Source: Pseudomonadota bacterium (GTDB lineage Bacteria; Pseudomonadota; Gammaproteobacteria; Acidiferrobacterales; UBA6901). Taken from it: 64,000 nt of DNA. Positions 1 to 8,620 of this stretch are shown here, piece after piece. Made by a program: the position numbers and the translations under genes. The stretch spans positions 1-64,000 of the forward strand of contig DAHXOO010000009.1 of NCBI GenBank assembly GCA_027364845.1, in the 5' to 3' direction. The notes under the pieces are model-generated. The model was not told the origin of the DNA, did no database searches, and saw only the letters and a list, made by a program, of their open reading frames with translations. Positions within the stretch are counted from its first letter, which is position 1; each line of letters starts with the position of its first letter.

Positions 1-160
1 TACCATTCTCCTGCAATAACTTGTGTACTTTTCGGGAACCTTCTTCTGACGTGGCGGTTCCGATCACCGTGGCACCCTGTCGACCCAGTTCGAGCGCAAT
101 CGCGGCACCGATCCCGCGGCTTGCTCCGGTCACCAGGGCCACCTCCGTTTCCAGCGACAT
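1..160 (-). CDS. fabG: 3-oxoacyl-ACP reductase FabG, N-terminal part (cut by window edge)
   Basis: Only about the first 53 codons lie in the window and the gene runs off the left edge. The translation starts MSLETEVALVTGASRGIG, which carries the glycine-rich NADP-binding TGxxxGIG motif of short-chain dehydrogenases. FabG reduces 3-oxoacyl-ACP to 3-hydroxyacyl-ACP in the cytosolic type II fatty acid elongation cycle. It is the last gene visible of a minus-strand operon and starts 20 bases after the fabD stop, the usual fabD-fabG order. The rest of the SDR fold, including the catalytic Tyr/Lys, is outside the window. The assignment rests on the motif plus context; another SDR is possible but unlikely here. 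Confidence 0.88.
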   Translation of the reverse strand, partial: MSLETEVALVTGASRGIGAAIALELGRQGATVIGTATSEEGSRKVHKLLQENG

Positions 161-180
161 AGCCACCCCCTCCTTCCCGC

Positions 181-1131
181 TCATTCCAGCCCCACGGCTG
201 CAAGCGCCTGCTGCAGCGTGTCGGGGTCGTACACCGGCAGCGTCTGGACATCCTTGACGATGCGCCTGTTCAGTCCCGAAAGCACCTTACCGGGGCCGCA
301 TTCTACCAGCTTGTCCACACCGTCGGTCGCCATTTTTAGCACCGTTTCCACCCACCGCACCGGCGATTCGATCTGGTGCACCAGCGCGGCCCGGATCCCT
401 GCCGCACTGGTCTCCATGCGCACATGGAAATTATGGATCACGGGCACCCGCGGGTGATGGATTTCCACCCGCTCGAGCCGCTCTCCCATGCGTAGCGCAG
501 CCGGGTGCATCAGCGCACAGTGCGACGGCACGCTCACCGGCAGAATCACTGCACGCTTTGCCCCCGCCGCCCCAGCCTGCTCCACGGCGCGCTTGACCGC
601 CGCAGCGGTCCCCGCTACGACCACCTGACCGGGCGAGTTGTAATTGACTGGCGCCAATACCTCCCCCTGGGCTGCGTCCTGGCACAGGACAGCAACGCGG
701 GCATCATCGAGCCCGAGTATGGCAGCCATTCCACCCATCCCGGCAGGCACAGCCTGCTGCATGAACCGCGCACGGTCCGCGACCAACCGCACTGCATCGG
801 CGAAGCCCATCGCATCGGCGCATACCAGAGCGGTGTATTCACCCAGGCTATGGCCAGCCATGACCGCCGGCACCGGCCCGCCGCGACCGACCCATGCCCG
901 CCAGACCGCAACGCCAGCGGCAAGCATGGCGGGCTGAGTAAACTCGGTCTGGTTCAGCTGCTCTTCGGGTCCGCTGCTGACGAGTTCCCACAAATCGAAA
1001 CCGAGCACACGCGACGCCTCGGCAAACGTTTCCTTCACTTCGGCGCAGGATTCGGCCAGTGCCGAAAGCATTCCGACCGACTGCGAGCCCTGCCCGGGAA
1101 ATACGAGCGCAAGTTCTTTATTTGGATTCAT
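181..1131 (-). CDS. fabD: malonyl-CoA:ACP transacylase FabD
   Basis: Moves the malonyl group from CoA to acyl carrier protein to supply elongation units for fatty acid synthesis. From the chosen start the protein is 316 residues, normal for the family. It opens with the conserved LALVFPGQGSQ stretch, has the nucleophile elbow GHSLGEY (Ser about 95) and the catalytic His in VPSHCALM (about 204). The ORF extends five codons further upstream to 1146 (MIQKS), but the FPGQGSQ motif sits better with the internal ATG at 1131. Neither start has a strong Shine-Dalgarno sequence. It lies between fabH and fabG in a compact operon. Confidence 0.96.
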   Translation of the reverse strand: MNPNKELALVFPGQGSQSVGMLSALAESCAEVKETFAEASRVLGFDLWELVSSGPEEQLNQTEFTQPAMLAAGVAVWRAWVGRGGPVPAVMAGHSLGEYTALVCADAMGFADAVRLVADRARFMQQAVPAGMGGMAAILGLDDARVAVLCQDAAQGEVLAPVNYNSPGQVVVAGTAAAVKRAVEQAGAAGAKRAVILPVSVPSHCALMHPAALRMGERLERVEIHHPRVPVIHNFHVRMETSAAGIRAALVHQIESPVRWVETVLKMATDGVDKLVECGPGKVLSGLNRRIVKDVQTLPVYDPDTLQQALAAVGLE

Positions 1132-1234
1132 TGACTTCTGGATCATAACTTCAATCTGGATGAGGTTACCGGGTTCATAAAAAGCGCCAGTTGCAGCCAG
1201 CGCGACGGGTTCATGGGCAGGCCATCACGGGTTA

Positions 1235-2203
1235 TCAGTACTTGAGCAGCACGGAACCCCAGGTAAAGCCGCCACCGAATGCCTCCATCAGCAGGATATC
1301 GCCACGGCGGATGCGGTTGTCGCGCACCGCCTCGTCGAGCGCCAGCGGAATAGATGCCGCTGAGGTATTGCCATGCCGGTCCACAGTCACGATCACCTGC
1401 TCCATCGGCATTCCGAGTTTCTTGGCCGTAGCGCTGATTATGCGGATGTTGGCCTGATGAGGCACCAGCCAGCGGATATCACCCTTGCTCAGGCCATTGG
1501 CTTCGAGCGTCTCGTCCGCGATACGCTCCAGAGTGTTGACGGCGACCCTAAACACGTCGTTTCCGCGCATCTGCACAAACGCTTGGTTGCTGCGGACCTT
1601 GTCATAACCCTGAGAGATCCCGGAGGGCACCGTAAGCAACTCCTTGTAATGGCCGTCAGCATGCAGATGGGAAGAGACGATGCCCGGCTCTGACGCCGCC
1701 TGCAGCACCACCGCCCCGGCGCCGTCGCCGAATAACACACAAGTGCTGCGGTCAGTCCAGTCAAGGATGCGCGACAGGGTCTCGGCGCCGACAACCAGGG
1801 CACAGCGCGATGTGCCAGTACGGATGAACTTGTCGGCGATGTCGAGTGCGTAGACGAAACCAGTGCACACGGCCTGCACGTCGAACGCCGGGCAACCCCG
1901 GATTCCCAACCGTTCCTGCAGCAGGCAGGCGGTGCTCGGAAACACCCGGTCGGGCGTGGTGGTGGCGACGATGATCAGGTCGATCGCTTCTCTCTTTATA
2001 TCGGCAGCGGCGATGGCGCGCAGCGCCGCTTGCTCTGACAGGTCGCAGGTTGTCTCCCCTGGCGCGGCAATGTGTCGTTCGCGGATTCCGGTGCGTGAAA
2101 ATATCCAGTCGTCAGAGGTGTCGACCATTTTTTCCAGGTCGGCATTGCTGAGGATTTTCTGCGGAAGATAGCCACCGGTGCCGGCGATACGCGAGTGTTT
2201 CAT
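1235..2203 (-). CDS. fabH: 3-oxoacyl-ACP synthase III FabH
   Basis: Condenses acetyl-CoA with malonyl-ACP to start fatty acid chains. The 322-residue length is typical. The Cys-His-Asn triad is visible: Cys about 113 in [10 protein letters not shown], His about 249 in [10 protein letters not shown], and Asn about 279 in [10 protein letters not shown]. The C-terminal [12 protein letters not shown] motif is also present. The ATG overlaps the plsX stop as ATGA, so the two are probably translationally coupled. About 100 bases separate it from fabD downstream. Confidence 0.97.
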   Translation of the reverse strand: MKHSRIAGTGGYLPQKILSNADLEKMVDTSDDWIFSRTGIRERHIAAPGETTCDLSEQAALRAIAAADIKREAIDLIIVATTTPDRVFPSTACLLQERLGIRGCPAFDVQAVCTGFVYALDIADKFIRTGTSRCALVVGAETLSRILDWTDRSTCVLFGDGAGAVVLQAASEPGIVSSHLHADGHYKELLTVPSGISQGYDKVRSNQAFVQMRGNDVFRVAVNTLERIADETLEANGLSKGDIRWLVPHQANIRIISATAKKLGMPMEQVIVTVDRHGNTSAASIPLALDEAVRDNRIRRGDILLMEAFGGGFTWGSVLLKY

Positions 2204-3231
2204 GCCGAAGCGTTTCGCACCTGCATCGAGGAAAGCTTGCTGCCTATGAGCTCCGGCACCTGGTTGCGAATGGCGGCGATCGCCACACTTATGGCGTTTT
2301 CGAACGCGTAAGAATCGGCACCACCGTGACTCTTGATAACAATGCCGTTCAGGCCAACCAGGCTTGCGCCATTGTACCGGCGCGGATCCATCTTCTTGCG
2401 AAAAGACCGGATCGCAGGCATCGCGATCATTCCGGCCACGCGGGTAAGCAGGTTCCGCATAAACGCCTCCTTCATCAGACGCGAAATCATGCGCGCCAGA
2501 CCCTCGCTGGTCTTCATCGCGACGTTGCCGACAAACCCGTCACAGACCACGATGTCGGCCGTGCCAGTGAAGATTTCATCGCCCTCAACGTAGCCGCCGT
2601 AGTTAAGTCCGCTCTGGCGGAACAGCTCGGACGCCTTCTTTACGGTCTCGTTGCCCTTGATGTCCTCCACGCCGATATTAAGCAAGCACACTTTCGGGGC
2701 AGCCTTGTGCTCGATGGCCCCGACAAGCAGCGAACCCATGATGCCAAACTGCAGCAGCTGCTGCGGACTGGAGTCCACGTTGGCGCCGAGATCCAGAACG
2801 TGCACATGACCGCGCATGGTCGGCCAAGCCGCGATAATGGCGGGCCGGTCGATTCCTGGGAGTGTTTTCAGCACGAAACGCGCGGTGGCCATCAACGCGC
2901 CGGTGTTGCCGGCGCTCACGCAGGCTTGCGCCTCGCCTGTCTTGACCAGGTTGATCGCCACGCGCATCGAAGAGTCCTTCTTGGAGCGCAGCGCCTGTGC
3001 CGGAGGTTCATCCATGCCGACCACCTCTGAGGCATGGTACACCTTGAGTCGGTCGTCCTCGGCACCATTGAGCCGCTGCAGCTCGGCGCGGACCTCGTCG
3101 CGCCGGCCGATTAGGATGAGCCTGAGATCCGAGTGCTCGCGCAGCGCAGCCTGGGCGGCCGGCACGGTCACCTGCAACCCCCGATCGCCCCCCATGGCAT
3201 CCAAGGCTATCGTTATGATGTTCACAGCCAC
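2200..3231 (-). CDS. plsX: phosphate acyltransferase PlsX
   Basis: Makes acyl-phosphate from acyl-ACP and phosphate, the donor PlsY uses to acylate glycerol-3-phosphate, so it links fatty acid and phospholipid synthesis at the inner face of the membrane. The N-terminus [11 protein letters not shown] and the internal [12 protein letters not shown] stretch are family hallmarks, and 343 residues is a normal length. The first codon is GTG; a second in-frame GTG six bases on ([14 protein letters not shown]) is an alternative start, and neither has a strong ribosome-binding site. It sits between rpmF and fabH as in many proteobacteria. Confidence 0.97.
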   Translation of the reverse strand: MAVNIITIALDAMGGDRGLQVTVPAAQAALREHSDLRLILIGRRDEVRAELQRLNGAEDDRLKVYHASEVVGMDEPPAQALRSKKDSSMRVAINLVKTGEAQACVSAGNTGALMATARFVLKTLPGIDRPAIIAAWPTMRGHVHVLDLGANVDSSPQQLLQFGIMGSLLVGAIEHKAAPKVCLLNIGVEDIKGNETVKKASELFRQSGLNYGGYVEGDEIFTGTADIVVCDGFVGNVAMKTSEGLARMISRLMKEAFMRNLLTRVAGMIAMPAIRSFRKKMDPRRYNGASLVGLNGIVIKSHGGADSYAFENAISVAIAAIRNQVPELIGSKLSSMQVRNASA

Positions 3232-3268
3232 TGCAACCGGGTTGCGGGTTCTCCGGAATCACACCGGA

Positions 3269-3448
3269 TCAGTCGGTCTTCGTGTCGATCACCTTGCGCC
3301 CGCGATAATAGCCGCTGGCACTGATATGATGACGCCGGTGTGTCTCGCCGCTCGTCGGCTCGATGGAAAACTGGGGCGTCTTCAGCGCGTCGTGCGAACG
3401 CCGCATGCCGCGCTTTGATGGGGTCTTTCGGCTTTTCTGTACGGCCAT
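3269..3448 (-). CDS. rpmF: 50S ribosomal protein bL32
   Basis: A 59-residue protein, too short for the ORF track. It begins [20 protein letters not shown], the highly conserved bL32 N-terminus, and ends in a basic [13 protein letters not shown] tail. The four zinc-binding cysteines of some bL32 proteins are absent, so this is the cysteine-free form. A good ribosome-binding site (AGAGGAAT) precedes the ATG. It sits between yceD and plsX, the standard arrangement tying ribosome production to lipid synthesis. Confidence 0.97.
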   Translation of the reverse strand: MAVQKSRKTPSKRGMRRSHDALKTPQFSIEPTSGETHRRHHISASGYYRGRKVIDTKTD

Positions 3449-3482
3449 GGGTATTCCTCTTTGTCATCATGGAACTGAAATC

Positions 3483-4001
3483 TCATTGCTTGCGTTTGAG
3501 ATCCGCCAGCACTGAAAACGGGCTGGACGACGTAACGGTGCCTGTATCCGGACGATCCTTGCGCCCCTTGCCGGGCGCAGTTTCAGGGCACTCGCCCTGT
3601 GGATGTCTCGGTGTCATCGGCAACACCAACAACAGCTCGTCTTCCACCAGTTCAGGCAGAGAAACAGGCGCCGCGACCTCGATAAAGTCGGCGTCTTCCG
3701 GTAATCTCGAACGCGATTCCCCGGTCTGCAGCAGAACCACGTGCATCGTCGCCACAACATCCTGCTCCAGCGCCCCGAGACAGCGCTGACAGGTCAGATC
3801 CAGCCGCATCGCGATGGTCCCTTCCATCACCCGTCCTTCGGCACCGCGACCAAACCGCAGGTTCACTTGCACCTTCGCGGCTGCGTTCCGGCATAATTCC
3901 CGTAAGCGCGGCATTGCCTGCACTGACAGCTCGCCCTTGAGGCTCGATCCACCGTCGGCGAGCCGGATCGGGTCTATGGCTGCAGGCAATTCGGCGGACA
4001 T
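3483..4001 (-). CDS. yceD: YceD family protein (DUF177)
   Basis: A 172-residue YceD/DUF177 protein, the conserved partner of rpmF. The family is linked to 23S rRNA accumulation in plants and bacteria, but no reaction is established. The family Cys motif LTCQRCLG is present near the middle, followed by an acidic C-terminal half (PELVEDELLLVLPM). The ORF is open upstream to 4166, but those 55 codons are basic, unlike the family, and lie upstream of a strong promoter. The start chosen is MSAELPAAID. That ATG is only nine bases after the promoter -10 box, so the transcript is probably nearly leaderless. Confidence 0.9.
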   Translation of the reverse strand: MSAELPAAIDPIRLADGGSSLKGELSVQAMPRLRELCRNAAAKVQVNLRFGRGAEGRVMEGTIAMRLDLTCQRCLGALEQDVVATMHVVLLQTGESRSRLPEDADFIEVAAPVSLPELVEDELLLVLPMTPRHPQGECPETAPGKGRKDRPDTGTVTSSSPFSVLADLKRKQ

Positions 4002-4010
4002 AGGCCGCGC

Positions 4011-4039
4011 ATCATATATTTGCACGCGAAAACTGTCAA
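4011..4039 (-). promoter_or_regulatory. sigma-70 promoter of the yceD-rpmF-plsX-fab operon
   Basis: On the minus strand a perfect -35 TTGACA is followed by a 17-base spacer and a TATGAT -10 (5 of 6). The yceD ATG begins nine bases after the -10, so the start point should fall within about three bases of the initiation codon. Confidence 0.8.
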
Positions 4040-4153
4040 AATCAGCTTGGATTTGTCGCAACGCGCCGAGATCGGCGCTGAAAATGCCCGCCCTGCGGTG
4101 GCGGACCATGCCCCGCCCGGCACGGACGGGGCCGGTGGTAGATGGGGGGCTTG

Positions 4154-4182
4154 TTGACACACCCACGAGCTTTCCGTAAAAA
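4154..4182 (+). promoter_or_regulatory. candidate sigma-70 promoter of the pyruvate carboxylase operon
   Basis: TTGACA at 4154-4159, a 17-base spacer, then TAAAAA at 4177-4182 (4 of 6 to consensus). It faces away from the yceD promoter and would give a leader of about 65 bases before the pycA start. Confidence 0.55.
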
Positions 4183-4253
4183 GATCAGCCGGGGCCTTAG
4201 TGGATTTCCCAACCCTGCCGTTGTGCCGTTACCGGCGCAGCACATGACTTCCG

Positions 4254-5684
4254 ATGGAGTCTGCCTTGTTCAAAAAGATTTTGGTCGCCAATCGGGGCGA
4301 GATTGCGGTCCGGATCGTGCGTGCCTGCACTGAAATGGGCATCAAATCGGCGGCAATTTACTCCGATGCCGACCGCAGCGCGCTGCACGTAAAAAAGGCC
4401 GATGAGGCCTACAACGTCGGACCCGATCCGGTCGGCGGGTACCTCAACGCGCATCGGATCGTGAACCTGGCGGTGACCACCGGTTGTGATGCCCTGCATC
4501 CCGGTTACGGTTTCCTGTCGGAGAATCCCGAACTGGCGGAGATCTGCGCGCGACGCGGTGTGGCGTTTATCGGTCCATCGCCCGAAGTCATCCGCTGCAT
4601 GGGCGACAAGGTGCGGGCGCGCCAGGCGATGGCCGCCGCCGACATACCGGTGATACCTGGCAGCAACCACAGCCTGCACGACATCGCTCAAGCCATGGAC
4701 CTCGCCAGACAGATTGGCTACCCGGTGATGCTCAAAGCCACGAACGGTGGCGGCGGGCGAGGCATACGCCGCTGCGACACCGAGGATGATCTGCGCCGCA
4801 ACTTCGAGCGCGTGGTGTCGGAAGCGACCAAGGCGTTTGGATCAGCCGATGTCTTCCTCGAGAAATTCATCGCCCGTCCGCGGCATATCGAGGTACAGAT
4901 CCTTGCTGACCACTTCGGTAACGTCGTGCATTTGTATGAGCGCGACTGTTCCATCCAGAGGCGCCATCAGAAGCTCATCGAGACCGCGCCTTCGCCGCAG
5001 CTCACCGAGGAGCAGCGCACACAGGTGTGCGATCTTGCGGTGCGCGCGGCACGTGCGGTGGGTTACCAGAATGCCGGCACCGTAGAATTTCTGTTCGACC
5101 ACGACAACCGCTTCCACTTCATGGAGATGAACACCCGTCTGCAGGTCGAACACACGGTTACCGAGCAGATCACCGGCATCGACATTGTCCAGGAGCAGAT
5201 CAACATCGCCGCGGGCGCGCAGCTCAGCTATCGTCAGCACGAGATCCAGCGCCGCGGATTCGCCATACAGTTCCGCATCAATGCCGAAGACCCGAAGAAT
5301 GACTTCCTTCCCGGTTTCGGGCGCATCACGCGCTATTACGCGCCCGGTGGACCGGGTGTACGGACCGCTGCGGCGATCTATACAGGCTACGAATTTCCGC
5401 GCCACTACGATTCGATGTGTGCCAAGCTGACCGTTTGGGCGCTGGACTGGGACAAGGCGGTGGCGCGCGCGGCACGTGCCTTGCACGACACCGGCGTGTC
5501 GGGGGTGAAGACCACTATCCCCTACCATCTGCAGATCCTCAAGACAGCGGAGTTCCGCGCTGGAAAATTCGATACCGGCTTCGTCGAGCAGCATACCGAG
5601 CTGATAAACTACACAGCGCGCCGGCCGCCGGCCCATATCGCGACGGCCGTCGCGGCCGCAATCGCGGCGCACTACGGCCGCTAA
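4254..5684 (+). CDS. pycA: pyruvate carboxylase subunit A (biotin carboxylase)
   Basis: ATP-dependent carboxylation of biotin on the partner subunit. The 476-residue protein starts with KKILVANRGEIAVRIVRAC, has the glycine-rich ATP lid KATNGGGGRGIR near residue 165 and the metal/catalytic segment MEMNTRLQVEHTVTE near 290, all typical of biotin carboxylases. It is followed 21 bases later by a carboxyltransferase/biotin subunit rather than by accB, so it is read as PycA of a two-subunit enzyme and not AccC. The ATG at 4254 is the ORF start. An in-frame TTG at 4266 (MFKKILVANRGEIAVR), preceded by GGAG at a good distance, matches the family start better and may be the real one. Confidence 0.9.
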   Translation: MESALFKKILVANRGEIAVRIVRACTEMGIKSAAIYSDADRSALHVKKADEAYNVGPDPVGGYLNAHRIVNLAVTTGCDALHPGYGFLSENPELAEICARRGVAFIGPSPEVIRCMGDKVRARQAMAAADIPVIPGSNHSLHDIAQAMDLARQIGYPVMLKATNGGGGRGIRRCDTEDDLRRNFERVVSEATKAFGSADVFLEKFIARPRHIEVQILADHFGNVVHLYERDCSIQRRHQKLIETAPSPQLTEEQRTQVCDLAVRAARAVGYQNAGTVEFLFDHDNRFHFMEMNTRLQVEHTVTEQITGIDIVQEQINIAAGAQLSYRQHEIQRRGFAIQFRINAEDPKNDFLPGFGRITRYYAPGGPGVRTAAAIYTGYEFPRHYDSMCAKLTVWALDWDKAVARAARALHDTGVSGVKTTIPYHLQILKTAEFRAGKFDTGFVEQHTELINYTARRPPAHIATAVAAAIAAHYGR

Positions 5685-5705
5685 CAAGTCGGGGATCTCT
5701 CTGCA

Positions 5706-7529
5706 ATGAATCCGAAGAAGGTATTCGTGACCGAACTCGCGCTGCGCGATGCGCACCAGTCGCTGATCGCCACACGGTTGCGCACCGAGGACATGCTTCC
5801 GATCTGCGACAAACTCGACCGGGCCGGTTTCTGGTCGATCGAGGCCTGGGGTGGAGCCACTTTCGATGCCTGCATCCGTTTCCTGAAGGAAGACCCATGG
5901 GAGCGCCTGCGCCGCCTCAAAGCGGCACTTCCTAACACCCCAATCCAGATGCTGCTGCGCGGCCAGAACCTTCTCGGTTATCGCCATTACTCCGATGATG
6001 TCGTTGCCGCCTTCATATCTAGGGCAGCGCTCAACGGGGTCGAAATCTTCCGCATATTCGACGCCATGAATGACCTGCGCAATATCCGGGTCTCGGTGGA
6101 CGCGGTGATCGCGGCCGGCAAACACGCGCAGGGCGCAATTTGCTACACCACGAGTCCGGTGCATACGATCGAGCATTTCGTGGAGCAGGCGGTTGAGATC
6201 GAGAGGATGGGCTGCCACAGCCTGTGCATCAAGGACATGGCAGGGCTGCTCACCCCGGTGCGCGCGAGTGAGTTGTTCGCAGCGATGTCGGCCAAAGTCA
6301 AGCTCCCGCTTCACTTCCACTCTCACACCACTGCGGGCATAGCCAACATTAGCATGTACAAGGCCGTCGAAAACGGCGCCAGGCACGTAGATACGGCGAT
6401 CAGCTCGATGTCCTGGGGCACCAGCCATTCACCGACCGAATCCATGGTCGTCGCCTTCCGTGACACGCCGTACGACACTGGCCTTGATCTCGAACTGCTG
6501 CAGGAAATCGGTAGCTATTTCCACGAGGTGCGCAAGAAGTACCAGCAATTCGAAAGTGAACACAACGGCGTTGATACTCGAGTGCAGGTCAACCAGGTCC
6601 CGGGCGGCATGATTTCCAACCTCGCGCACCAGCTCAAGGAACAAGGGGCACTGCAGCGCATGCCGGAGGTGCTGGCCGAAATCCCGCGGGTGCGCAAGGA
6701 TCTCGGCTATCCGCCGCTCGTAACCCCGACGTCCCAGATCATTGGCACGCAGGCGGTACTCAACGTGCTAACAGCCGAACGATACAAAAGCATCACTAAT
6801 GAAGTGAAACTCTATCTGCAGGGTCGCTACGGTCGGGCACCAGGGTCGGTCAACGAAGCGGTCCGCAGGATGGCGATCGGCGACGAGGAAGTCATCAGCT
6901 GTCGTCCCGCTGACACGCTGAAGCCGGAGCTCGATCGCCTCACCGCAGCGGTCGCAGCCGTCGCGACCAGTGACGAGGACGTCCTTACCTACGCCATGTT
7001 TCCGGAAGTCGGACGTGCGTTTCTTGAGGCACGTGCGGCGCGATCGCTCGTGCCCGAGCAGCTGCCGGCCGTGCTGGACACGCCAGGCCCCGCGACGGCC
7101 GCGCCCACCGAATTCAACGTCACCGTACACGGGGAGACCTATCACCTGAAGATCACCGGCGCCGGGCACCGCAGTGAACATCGCCGGCCGTTTTACGTCA
7201 CCGTCGATGGCATGCCGGAAGAAATACTGGTGGAGACGTTGACGGAAACGGCACTGACCGACGGAGGCAGCACGGCGCGCCCATCTACAGTCTCGCACTG
7301 TCCCAAGGCCAGCAAGGAAGGGCATGTCACCAGCGCCATGCCTGGCACGGTCGTGGAAGTGATGGTGCAGCCGGGCGAGCACGTCGCGGCCGGGGACCCG
7401 GTACTCGTGATCGAAGCCATGAAGATGGAAAATGAAGTACCGGCGCCCGTTGCTGGCACAGTCAAGGCAATCTACGTTTCCAAGGGAGATAGCGTAAATC
7501 CCGACGAAGCGCTGCTCGAGATCGGCTGA
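5706..7529 (+). CDS. pycB: pyruvate carboxylase subunit B (carboxyltransferase plus biotin domain)
   Basis: Transfers the carboxyl group from biotin to pyruvate to give oxaloacetate, refilling the TCA cycle. Order of parts in 607 residues: an HMGL-like TIM barrel starting ELALRDAHQSLIATR, the conserved carboxyltransferase region to about residue 450, a linker, and a C-terminal biotinyl domain with the biotin-accepting lysine in VIEAMKMENEV (about residue 572). The sequence is of the OadA/PycB type. Oxaloacetate decarboxylase alpha is the alternative, but no oadB or oadG membrane pump genes are nearby and the biotin carboxylase is adjacent, so pyruvate carboxylase fits better. Confidence 0.88.
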   Translation: MNPKKVFVTELALRDAHQSLIATRLRTEDMLPICDKLDRAGFWSIEAWGGATFDACIRFLKEDPWERLRRLKAALPNTPIQMLLRGQNLLGYRHYSDDVVAAFISRAALNGVEIFRIFDAMNDLRNIRVSVDAVIAAGKHAQGAICYTTSPVHTIEHFVEQAVEIERMGCHSLCIKDMAGLLTPVRASELFAAMSAKVKLPLHFHSHTTAGIANISMYKAVENGARHVDTAISSMSWGTSHSPTESMVVAFRDTPYDTGLDLELLQEIGSYFHEVRKKYQQFESEHNGVDTRVQVNQVPGGMISNLAHQLKEQGALQRMPEVLAEIPRVRKDLGYPPLVTPTSQIIGTQAVLNVLTAERYKSITNEVKLYLQGRYGRAPGSVNEAVRRMAIGDEEVISCRPADTLKPELDRLTAAVAAVATSDEDVLTYAMFPEVGRAFLEARAARSLVPEQLPAVLDTPGPATAAPTEFNVTVHGETYHLKITGAGHRSEHRRPFYVTVDGMPEEILVETLTETALTDGGSTARPSTVSHCPKASKEGHVTSAMPGTVVEVMVQPGEHVAAGDPVLVIEAMKMENEVPAPVAGTVKAIYVSKGDSVNPDEALLEIG

Positions 7530-7551
7530 TGCGCATTTCGCCTGTACATCC

Positions 7552-8151
7552 GTGATGTCCGGTTCCACACCGCAGCGCGAGCTGATCCTCGCATCCTCAT
7601 CGGCGTTCCGCCATGAGCTACTGCAGCGCCTGCAGCTGCCGTTCCGGGCCATCGCCCCGGAAGTCGACGAGCAGCCGCTCGCACAGGAGTCGCCGCAAGC
7701 GCTGGTCGAGCGTCTTGCCGTTGCCAAGGCGCGCGCCATTGCCCAGCTGCATCCGACGGCACTCGTCATCGGGTCCGACCAGGTGGCGGTCCAAGGCGGC
7801 CAGATCGTCGGCAAACCTGCAAGCCACGATGCCGCCGTCCGGCAGCTGCACGAGGCTTCCGGACGGCGGGTCGTGCTTTACACCGGGCTTGCTCTGATTG
7901 ACGCGGCCAGCGGCCGTACCCAGAGCCGCGTCGTCCCGTTCGCTACGGTGTTCCGGCGTCTGACCGACGACGACATCGAACGCTATCTGCGCAAGGAACG
8001 GCCCTACAATTGCGCCGGCAGTCTGCGATCGGAGGGACTCGGAATTGCATTGTTGGAGCGCTTTGAAGGCGACGACCCGACGGCACTGATCGGCTTGCCA
8101 CTCATCACCCTGTGCCAGATGCTGGAGAATGAGGCGGTCCGCATTCTCTGA
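7552..8151 (+). CDS. maf: Maf-like nucleotide pyrophosphatase (YceF subtype)
   Basis: Hydrolyses modified or non-canonical nucleoside triphosphates to monophosphates. The 199-residue protein begins ELILASSSAFRHELLQRL, the Maf signature SxSxxRxxLL, and has the catalytic region GSDQVAVQGGQIVGKP near residue 75. The C-terminal RSEGLGIALLERFEGDD follows the YceF/MafB pattern. In enteric bacteria maf is divergent from yceD; here the pyruvate carboxylase genes stand between them. It starts 22 bases after pycB and may be cotranscribed. No strong ribosome-binding site is visible. Confidence 0.92.
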   Translation: MMSGSTPQRELILASSSAFRHELLQRLQLPFRAIAPEVDEQPLAQESPQALVERLAVAKARAIAQLHPTALVIGSDQVAVQGGQIVGKPASHDAAVRQLHEASGRRVVLYTGLALIDAASGRTQSRVVPFATVFRRLTDDDIERYLRKERPYNCAGSLRSEGLGIALLERFEGDDPTALIGLPLITLCQMLENEAVRIL

Positions 8152-8235
8152 TGCCGACATCCGGTCGCGCTGTGGCAGCTATAATTGAAGTTGCAGACAG
8201 GTTCAACGCGGATTGTCGATCCCGGAGACAAGGCT

Positions 8236-8577
8236 ATGGCCCTGAAACCGATACACAACAACCCCGATCCCCTTTACCGGCTGCTGCGCGAAGGCCGGGT
8301 CAAGGACTTCAACGAACGCCGGCAGCTCGGCGACACGCCCGATCTTAAGGACTGCGATTTTCGCGGTCTGGATCTGCGCGGTCTCGAAACCGACGGAATC
8401 GACTTCAGCGGGTGCTATTTCCGTCAGACCGATCTGCGCGGCATCGACTTTTCACACGCCCGCCTGGAGGGCGCGAGCATTAATGGCGCCAAGATCTCCG
8501 GGACTCATTTCCCACACGAGCTGTCGGCGGAAGAAATCACACTGTCACTGCTGCACGGAACGCGCATGCGCTACTGA
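8236..8577 (+). CDS. small pentapeptide-repeat protein
   Basis: A 113-residue protein with about ten A(D/N)LxX-type pentapeptides (CDFRGLDLRGLETDGIDFSG, then CYFRQTDLRGIDFSHARLEG) between residues about 36 and 90. These should form a short right-handed quadrilateral beta helix. No signal peptide or membrane segment is seen and the biochemical role is not known. The start MALKPIHNNPDPLY is chosen because GGAG lies nine bases before it; the ORF is open 17 codons further upstream. The gene is 84 bases after maf and convergent with sppA. Confidence 0.8.
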   Translation: MALKPIHNNPDPLYRLLREGRVKDFNERRQLGDTPDLKDCDFRGLDLRGLETDGIDFSGCYFRQTDLRGIDFSHARLEGASINGAKISGTHFPHELSAEEITLSLLHGTRMRY

Positions 8578-8620
8578 GAAACCAGCTGCTACGCCGGCGT
8601 GTTTGGCCGCTTGTGGCTGC

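Noticed and set aside
2326-3030. 234-codon plus-strand ORF
   Set aside because: Antisense shadow of plsX with a basic, His/Arg-rich product and no family pattern.
3483-4166. Longer N-terminus of YceD
   Set aside because: The extra codons lie upstream of and across the strong promoter and are unlike the family.
4842-6428. 528-codon minus-strand ORF
   Set aside because: It lies wholly antisense to pycA and pycB, which have clear motifs; long antisense ORFs are expected in high-G+C genes.
5706-7529. Oxaloacetate decarboxylase alpha subunit
   Set aside because: No beta or gamma membrane subunits nearby and a biotin carboxylase is adjacent; pyruvate carboxylase B is more economical, though phylogeny would decide.
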